Positions 59,136 to 64,000 of a DNA stretch of 64,000 bases are shown here, piece by piece (position 1 is the stretch's first letter; every line of letters starts with the position of its first letter). Source of the DNA: Kitasatospora sp. GAS204B (GTDB taxonomy: Bacteria; Actinomycetota; Actinomycetes; Streptomycetales; Streptomycetaceae); the NCBI RefSeq assembly GCF_029892155.1, contig NZ_JARZAG010000036.1, positions 1 to 64,000 of the forward strand. The letters are read 5' to 3'. Made by a program: the position numbers and the translations under genes. Below the pieces are notes generated by a model. The model did not search any database. It saw only the letters and a list, made by a program, of their open reading frames with translations, and was not told the origin of the DNA.

Positions 59136-60740
59136 TCACCGCGGCTCTCCCCGGGCCGGAGCCGTCCGGTTGTCGTCCGGTGCCTTGCCCGGAGCGGGCA
59201 GGGTCACAGCGGGCAGCGTCACAGCGGGCAGGGCCACCGCGGGCAGCGGCGCGGGTCCGGTCGCCGTATGCCAGTTGTAGGCGGCGGGGTCGAAGTGGCC
59301 CAGTTGGCGCACGAGTTGCCCGGTGGACCACGGCCAGGCGAAGGTGTTGCGCCCGCTCGGGCTGAAGTAGTAGCTGCTGCAGCCACCGGAGTTGTAGACG
59401 GTGGTCCGCAACGCCTCCTGTACCGCGGCGTTGTGCGCGGCCTGGGTGGCCGCGTCGATCTCCAGGGCCTGCCGCCCTCGCCGGTCGAGCTGGGCCAAGG
59501 CAGCGGTGAGGTAGCTCAGTTGGGCCTCCAGGACGGTGATCGCGGAGGTGGAACCGCCGAGCAGGTTGGGCCCCAGCAGCAGGAACAGGTTGGGGAAGCC
59601 GGTGACGGTGGTGCCCAGGTACGCCTGCGGCTCGCCGTCCCAGACTGCGCCCAGGGTCCGGCCGTCGAGGCCGTACAGGCTCTGGGCCAGCGGAAGTTCG
59701 CCGATCCGGAAGCCGGTGGCCGTGATGAGGACGTCCGCCTGGACCGCGGTGCCGTCGGCGCCGACGATCTCGTTGCCGTGCACGGCCGCAACGGCGGTGG
59801 GGTGCAGGCGGACGTGCGGCTGGGCCAGGGCGCGGTAGAAGGTGCTGGAGGTCAGCAGCCGCTTGCAGCCCAGCCGGTAGTCCGGGGTGAGTGCCCGGCG
59901 CAGCCACGGGTCGCCGACCGCGAGCTGCAGCTGTGCACGGGCTCCCACCTCGAGCAGGCGGGCGAGCCGGGGGTGGCGGAAGGCGTAGTTGAAGCCCTCC
60001 TGCAAGGCGTACTGCCCGGCGCGCAGGGCGCGCCGGGCACCGGGCAGGCGGTCCAGCAGCCGGTTGACCGCCGCGGGTACCGGCAGATCGGGCTTGGGCA
60101 GGACCCACTGGGCGGTCCGCTGGAAGAGGTGCACGGCCGCTGCCCGATCCGCGATGGCCGGGACGAGTTGGACGGCGGAGGCGCCGCTGCCCACCACGGC
60201 CACCCGACGGCCCGTCAGATCGATGCTCTCGTCCCACCGGGCGGTGTGCAGGACCGGCCCGTCGAACTCCTCGACGCCGGGGACGTCGAGCTCGCGCGGG
60301 AGGTGCCACGGCCCGGTGGCCAGGACCAGGACGGCGGCGCTGTAGGGCCCGTCGCTGGTCTCCAGCCGCCAGCACCCGGCCGCCGGATCCCACCGGGCTC
60401 CCCGGACCTCCACTCCGCAGCGCAACACCTCGTCGATCCGGTGCCGTTCGGCCGTCGCCCGCAGGTAGGCGTGGATCTCACGCTGTCCGGCGAAGATCCT
60501 GCTCCACGCGGTGTCCGGCGCGAACGAGTAGCTGTAGAGCGTCGAGGGCACGTCGCAGGCGCAGCCCGGATAGGTGTTCTCCCGCCAGGTGCCGCCGAGT
60601 TGCGACGCCTTCTCCAGGACGAGGACGTTGCGGAATCCGGCCTGGCGCAGCCGGATGGCGGCGCCGATGCCGGAGAACCCGGCGCCGACGACCACGGCGT
60701 CCACGCGTTCGCTCGGCCTAGTGGCCTGCGCCGGGATCAC
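59136..60740 (-). CDS. Flavin-dependent Baeyer-Villiger-type monooxygenase
   Basis: A 534-residue protein from GTG (IPAQATRPSERVD then VVVGAGFSGIG). Longer starts are disfavoured because the upstream frame is Arg/Asp-rich and crosses a hairpin. Motifs: FAD loop GAGFSGIG, LEKASQLGGTWRENTYPGCACDVPS, the family fingerprint FDGPVLHTARW (FxGxxxHxxxW), the NADPH loop VVGSGASAVQ, and ATGF. These enzymes insert oxygen next to ketones or oxidise heteroatoms. The C-terminus holds LPAVT repeats from a 15-bp DNA repeat (59193-59247), probably a variable tail. It lies divergent from the GMC operon. A link to the polyketide is possible but not supported by position. Confidence 0.9.
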   Translation of the reverse strand: MIPAQATRPSERVDAVVVGAGFSGIGAAIRLRQAGFRNVLVLEKASQLGGTWRENTYPGCACDVPSTLYSYSFAPDTAWSRIFAGQREIHAYLRATAERHRIDEVLRCGVEVRGARWDPAAGCWRLETSDGPYSAAVLVLATGPWHLPRELDVPGVEEFDGPVLHTARWDESIDLTGRRVAVVGSGASAVQLVPAIADRAAAVHLFQRTAQWVLPKPDLPVPAAVNRLLDRLPGARRALRAGQYALQEGFNYAFRHPRLARLLEVGARAQLQLAVGDPWLRRALTPDYRLGCKRLLTSSTFYRALAQPHVRLHPTAVAAVHGNEIVGADGTAVQADVLITATGFRIGELPLAQSLYGLDGRTLGAVWDGEPQAYLGTTVTGFPNLFLLLGPNLLGGSTSAITVLEAQLSYLTAALAQLDRRGRQALEIDAATQAAHNAAVQEALRTTVYNSGGCSSYYFSPSGRNTFAWPWSTGQLVRQLGHFDPAAYNWHTATGPAPLPAVALPAVTLPAVTLPAPGKAPDDNRTAPARGEPR

Positions 60741-61106
60741 AGTTCCGGTCCTGTGGCGTTCGTCGCGGTCAGCTGGGTCTCGCTCATCTGGGCCGTCTCT
60801 CCGTCGCGTTCGGTGTGCGCTGCCGAGCGAGCCACTCCGGTGGCAGCTCGGCTGAGCGTGACTCCGGCGAGCTGCCGCCGGAGTCACGCCTGAAGAACGG
60901 GAGCGAGGGCCCGGAGGTCACCCTCGGATCGCGAGGCCGCCGTCGAACGCGGCGTCACCTCGGGTTCTGCGAGCGCCAGTTGATCCAGAGCTCGGGTTCA
61001 TGCATGAAGCCGGCGCTTCCGAGGAAGGGATCACTGAGGGATCACCATGGCATGACCATGATCCGGGACTCGCGGTCGGAGCCCGGCCGCAGGGGGGAGT
61101 TGGGGC
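60741..61106. other. Divergent intergenic region upstream of GMC operon
   Basis: No gene is seen. The gap holds the 60856-60889 hairpin and a GGATCA/TGATCC inverted repeat near 61034-61059. It presumably contains promoters for both divergent units; no -35/-10 pair stands out. Confidence 0.45.
60856..60889. promoter_or_regulatory. Perfect 14-bp inverted repeat in divergent promoter region
   Basis: GCGTGACTCCGGCG pairs with CGCCGGAGTCACGC across a 6-base AGCTGC loop. Its place between two divergent genes argues against simple termination, so an operator or a transcript-level hairpin is likely. Confidence 0.5.
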
Positions 61107-61592
61107 GTGGGTGCGGACTTCGTGCGACTGTCGGTCGCGCTGACGGGCTTCGAGGCGGCGGAGCTGGCCGAGACCGGGATGGTCGAGACCTACCGCGCCT
61201 TGGTGCTCCGGCAACTCGGCGACACCACGCTGGGGCGCCTGGCCGAGGCGCTGGCCGAGGCGGGTGGCGATCCGCGGGGCCTGGCCGATCCGGCACTGCT
61301 GGAGGTCGCGCGGGCGCTCTGCCACCTCTGGTACCTGGGGGTGTGGCCGGGGCTCCCTGGGCAGCCGGGCGACCAGGCGCCCGTGCGGCCGTCGGCGGCG
61401 GCGTACGCGCAGGGGCTGCTGTGGCGGGCCATGGGCAGCCACGCGCCCGGCACGCACGCGCCGGGCTTCGGCAGCTGGGCCGAACCGCCGGCGCCGGCGG
61501 GACCGCCACCAGCGGCCGGACCGCCACTGGCGACCGACCCCTCGCCGGCCCGGGCCGCTCGCGCCGCGACCGTGGAAGGAGCGCGACGGTGA
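61107..61592 (+). CDS. Putative small subunit of FAD-dependent (sorbitol/gluconate-type) dehydrogenase
   Basis: A 161-residue protein; GTG start after GGGGGGAG. The conserved-looking part (FVRLSVALTGFEAAEL, RALCHLWYLGVWPG, YAQGLLWRAMGSHAPG) resembles the small subunits that accompany membrane FAD sugar-alcohol dehydrogenases. A Pro/Ala-rich tail covers about 125-161. No signal peptide or Tat motif is visible, which is unusual if the complex is exported. GTGA overlap with the GMC gene implies 1:1 coupling. The most likely role is a chaperone or accessory subunit of the following flavoprotein. The assignment rests on weak motif similarity plus gene order. Confidence 0.6.
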   Translation: MGADFVRLSVALTGFEAAELAETGMVETYRALVLRQLGDTTLGRLAEALAEAGGDPRGLADPALLEVARALCHLWYLGVWPGLPGQPGDQAPVRPSAAAYAQGLLWRAMGSHAPGTHAPGFGSWAEPPAPAGPPPAAGPPLATDPSPARAARAATVEGARR

Positions 61593-63469
61593 GCCTGGAG
61601 ACAGCCCGCCCTGAGCGGTACGACGTGATCGTGGTGGGGGCCGGCATCGCCGGGTCACTGCTGGCCAAGCGACTGGGGGAGCGGGGACGCCGGGTCCTGG
61701 TGCTGGAGGCCGGCGTCGACGCGAGCGACCGGGCCGGCGAGCACGGGGCCGCCGGCGGACACGAGGCCGACGTCGCGAGGTTCCAGCGGGCGCTCGCGAA
61801 GGTGCCCAGCGCCGCCATCGCCGGCAACGCCCTGGTCCCCTCGCCCGAGGTGCTGGACCTCGCGGGTCTGGCCGGCGGCGGGTTCCGCGCCGACGGGTAC
61901 TTCGTCCAGCGCGGCCCGCTGCCGTACGCCAGCGGCTACCTGCGGGTCAAGGGCGGCACCGGGACCGCCTGGACGGGGCTGACCCCGCGCATGCACCCGG
62001 AGGACTTCCACACCGAGGACTTCGGCTACGGCCGCGACTGGCCCATCGGCTACCCGGAGTTGGAGCCCTACTACCGGGCGGCCGAGCGGGAGATCGGGGT
62101 CGCCGCCGATGTCGCCGAACAGCGGGACGCGGTCGGCCTGCCGTTCGCCGACGGCTACGCGTTCCCGATGGCCCCGATCCCCGCCAGCCACCTCGACCGG
62201 GTGCTGGCCGCGCGGCTGGACGGCCGGAAGGTCAAGGATCCGACCGCGCCCGGCCCGACCGAGCTTCGCGTGGTGGGCACGCCGCACGGGCGCAACAGCG
62301 AGCCGAGCAGCGCGTACGGACCGGCCTGCGCCGGCAGCGCCAGCTGCATCCCGGTCTGCCCGACCGGTGCGAAGTACACCCCCGCGCGGACCCAGGCCCG
62401 CTGGGCGCCGTCCGTCGCCCTGCTCACCCGCGCCGTGGTCAGCCGCGTCCTGGTGGACTCCGGCGGCCGGGCCGTGGGCGTGGAGTACCAGCGCTACCAG
62501 GACCCGCACCGCCCCGCCCACACCGTGCACACGGCGCACGCCGAGATCGTCGTGCTGGCCGCGCACGCGATCGAGAACGCCCGGCTGCTGCTCGCCTCCG
62601 GCCTGGCCAACTCCAGCGACCAGGTCGGCCGCAACCTGATGGACCATCCGGTCCTGCTCACCTGGGGCCTGATGCCGCAGCCGATCGGCGCCTACCGCGG
62701 CCCGGGCTCCACCTCCGGACTGGAGGGTTTCCGCTTCGGACCCACCCGGGCGGACCGCGCGCCGTTCCGGATCGAGATCGGTAACTGGGGCTGGGGCTGG
62801 GCGGCCGCCCCGCCCGACGACGAGGTCGCGGCCGTCCTGGGCACCGGCGACCCGGCCGCACCGAACGGGCTGGGGCTCTTCGGAAAGGACCTGCGCCGGG
62901 TGCTCGGCGACCGGGTGGGCCGCCAGTTCGCCCTGCAGTTCGAGGTGGAGCAGAGCGCCGAGCCCGGCAACCGCGTCACCCTCGACCACCGCCACCGGGA
63001 CCAGCTCGGCAACCCGCGTCCGGTGCTCGCCTACGACCTGTCCGAGCACGTCAAGGCCGGGATGGCGGCCGCCAAGGCGGTCTCCGACCAGATCTTCGCC
63101 CTGCTCGGAGCCGAGGACCACACCGCCTACCTGCCCGGGCCGAGCACACCGGGCTGGTTCGAGTACCAGGGCCGCCCGTACGTCTACCGGGGCGCCGGCC
63201 ACGGCGGCGGCACGCACGTCATGGGCCACCGCCCCGCCGACTCCGTGGTCGACTCCTGGCAGCGCTGTTGGGACCACCCCAACCTCTATGCCGTGGGCTG
63301 CGGCAGCATGCCCTCGCTCGGCACCTCCAACCCCACCCTCACCATGGCCGCCCTCACCCTGCGCAGCGCCGAGCAGATCGACCGCGACCTGACCCGGGCC
63401 CGCCGTGCCGTCACCCTCCCCCAGCCGTCGGCCGGGGACATCCCCAGCGAGGAGCAACCCGCCCGATGA
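61589..63469 (+). CDS. GMC-family FAD oxidoreductase (large subunit)
   Basis: A 626-residue protein, GTG start overlapping the small-subunit stop, with GGAAGGAG upstream. FAD loop VIVVGAGIAGS at about 13-20; LRVKGGTGTAWTG and LMDHPV in the middle; CAGSASCIPVCPTGAKY, a Cys-rich loop also seen in gluconate and fructose dehydrogenase large subunits; and the C-terminal GMC block GGGTHVMGH ... GTSNPTLTMAALTLRSAEQ. These enzymes oxidise alcohol groups of sugars or other polyols and pass electrons to quinone or cytochrome; no cytochrome subunit gene is next to it. The following gene overlaps by ATGA. The substrate is not predictable. Confidence 0.9.
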   Translation: MSLETARPERYDVIVVGAGIAGSLLAKRLGERGRRVLVLEAGVDASDRAGEHGAAGGHEADVARFQRALAKVPSAAIAGNALVPSPEVLDLAGLAGGGFRADGYFVQRGPLPYASGYLRVKGGTGTAWTGLTPRMHPEDFHTEDFGYGRDWPIGYPELEPYYRAAEREIGVAADVAEQRDAVGLPFADGYAFPMAPIPASHLDRVLAARLDGRKVKDPTAPGPTELRVVGTPHGRNSEPSSAYGPACAGSASCIPVCPTGAKYTPARTQARWAPSVALLTRAVVSRVLVDSGGRAVGVEYQRYQDPHRPAHTVHTAHAEIVVLAAHAIENARLLLASGLANSSDQVGRNLMDHPVLLTWGLMPQPIGAYRGPGSTSGLEGFRFGPTRADRAPFRIEIGNWGWGWAAAPPDDEVAAVLGTGDPAAPNGLGLFGKDLRRVLGDRVGRQFALQFEVEQSAEPGNRVTLDHRHRDQLGNPRPVLAYDLSEHVKAGMAAAKAVSDQIFALLGAEDHTAYLPGPSTPGWFEYQGRPYVYRGAGHGGGTHVMGHRPADSVVDSWQRCWDHPNLYAVGCGSMPSLGTSNPTLTMAALTLRSAEQIDRDLTRARRAVTLPQPSAGDIPSEEQPAR

Positions 63470-64000
63470 ACCCCGACCTGACCCTGCCGCCCGTCGCTGC
63501 TCCCTACCAACTCCCGTTCCACTACGGGGCCCTGCACAACATCGGACTCGACTACCTGGTCGACCCCGCCCCGGCGCGGGAGTTGCTCGCCAAGCGCCAT
63601 CCCGACCTGACACTCGCCGAGTTCGACGGCCGGGCCTGCGCCACGCTCAACTACCAGCTGTACTTCGCCCAGTACGCGAACGGCGCCGGCATCACCCAGG
63701 AGGTGGAGTTCAGCGTCATCGCCCATCCCACCGCCTGCGCCGATCGCCTGGCGAGCCTGACGTACCGTCAGTTCGCCGACGGCCGCGACCAGACCAAGCT
63801 CCTCGGGATCGCCCGGCTGCACGTGCTCTGCGACAACCCGCTGGCCATCGACGCGGGCACCAGGCTCTACGGCGAGCCGAAGTACCCGGCCTGGTTCGAG
63901 TCCACCATGCCCTCCCTCAACGGCCCGGCGGGCGAGGCGTGGTCGGTGACCTGCAAGCGGGCCGCGTTCACCGAGGGCGGCGACGGTCTCGACCGCCGGC
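63466..64000 (+). CDS. Acetoacetate-decarboxylase-like protein, 3' truncated by window
   Basis: The ATG overlaps the GMC stop (ATGA). The 178 codons visible are open to the window end. The segment YGEPKYPAWF (Lys139) resembles the Schiff-base Lys region of the acetoacetate decarboxylase superfamily, and the preceding IARLHVLCDNPLAIDAGTRL fits a strand entering that site. The first 60 residues (QLPFHYGALHNIGLDYLVD) are not diagnostic. Superfamily members include decarboxylases, aldolase-dehydratases and enzymes acting on keto acids. Coupling to a GMC dehydrogenase suggests it acts on the oxidised product. The C-terminal half is outside the window. Confidence 0.5.
   Translation, partial: MNPDLTLPPVAAPYQLPFHYGALHNIGLDYLVDPAPARELLAKRHPDLTLAEFDGRACATLNYQLYFAQYANGAGITQEVEFSVIAHPTACADRLASLTYRQFADGRDQTKLLGIARLHVLCDNPLAIDAGTRLYGEPKYPAWFESTMPSLNGPAGEAWSVTCKRAAFTEGGDGLDRR

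Noticed and set aside
60741..60887. N-terminal extension of the monooxygenase to an upstream GTG
   Set aside because: The added 49 residues are Arg/Asp/His-rich, unlike the family, and include one arm of the 60856-60889 inverted repeat; the GTG at 60740 gives a normal distance to the FAD loop.

Overview
The window is very GC-rich with strong G/C bias at third codon positions. It carries modular type I polyketide synthase (PKS) genes plus F420-type, GlxA-type and secreted GH18 genes. This is typical of a streptomycete (Streptomyces or Kitasatospora); the genus cannot be decided from the sequence.

Region 1 (1-31771) is the 3' part of a modular PKS on the + strand: PKS1 (5' truncated, AT-KR-ACP), PKS2 (two modules), PKS3 (three modules) and PKS4 (one unreduced module). 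Every AT here has the malonyl-type GHSIG/HAFH signature. Docking tails match head to tail (PKS1 to PKS2, PKS3 to PKS4 of one type; PKS2 to PKS3 of another), so the genes look colinear. The implied chain segment is OH, OH, OH, alkene, OH, alkene (if a KR with a Ser-to-Ala change still works), then a beta-keto unit. PKS4 has no thioesterase, and its C-terminal docking tail has no matching partner downstream in the window. A 12-bp hairpin closes the operon.

Region 2 (32093-48195) holds a membrane protein gene and then a second biosynthetic block. A tightly coupled operon encodes an O-methyltransferase with an unassigned N-terminal domain, a self-contained A-ACP-KS-AT(methylmalonyl)-ACP-TE synthase (PKS5), and an acyl-CoA-oxidase-like protein lacking the expected catalytic Glu. 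After a candidate promoter comes a run of a TrpF-like protein lacking the catalytic Cys, a uracil phosphoribosyltransferase, an EamA exporter, a PsuG-family pseudouridine-5'-phosphate glycosidase and an old-yellow-enzyme reductase. PsuG relatives make C-ribosyl bonds in alnumycin, showdomycin and minimycin-type pathways. The block may therefore make a C-ribosylated small polyketide or C-nucleoside-like compound; the plain alternative is a pseudouridine/uracil salvage operon beside a PKS cluster.

Region 3 (48264-64000) looks like ordinary flanking chromosome. It contains a divergent MDR reductase/TetR pair, a TPR protein, a tiny Ala-rich peptide, a fatty acid desaturase, a secreted GH18 protein, an aldo/keto reductase, a gene remnant, an LLM-class oxidoreductase, a GlxA-type radical copper oxidase, a small secreted protein and a Baeyer-Villiger-type monooxygenase. 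It ends in a coupled operon of a putative dehydrogenase small subunit, a GMC oxidoreductase and a 3'-truncated acetoacetate-decarboxylase-like gene. Strong hairpins sit at most convergent junctions. I saw no tRNA, rRNA, CRISPR array, insertion sequence or phage attachment site.
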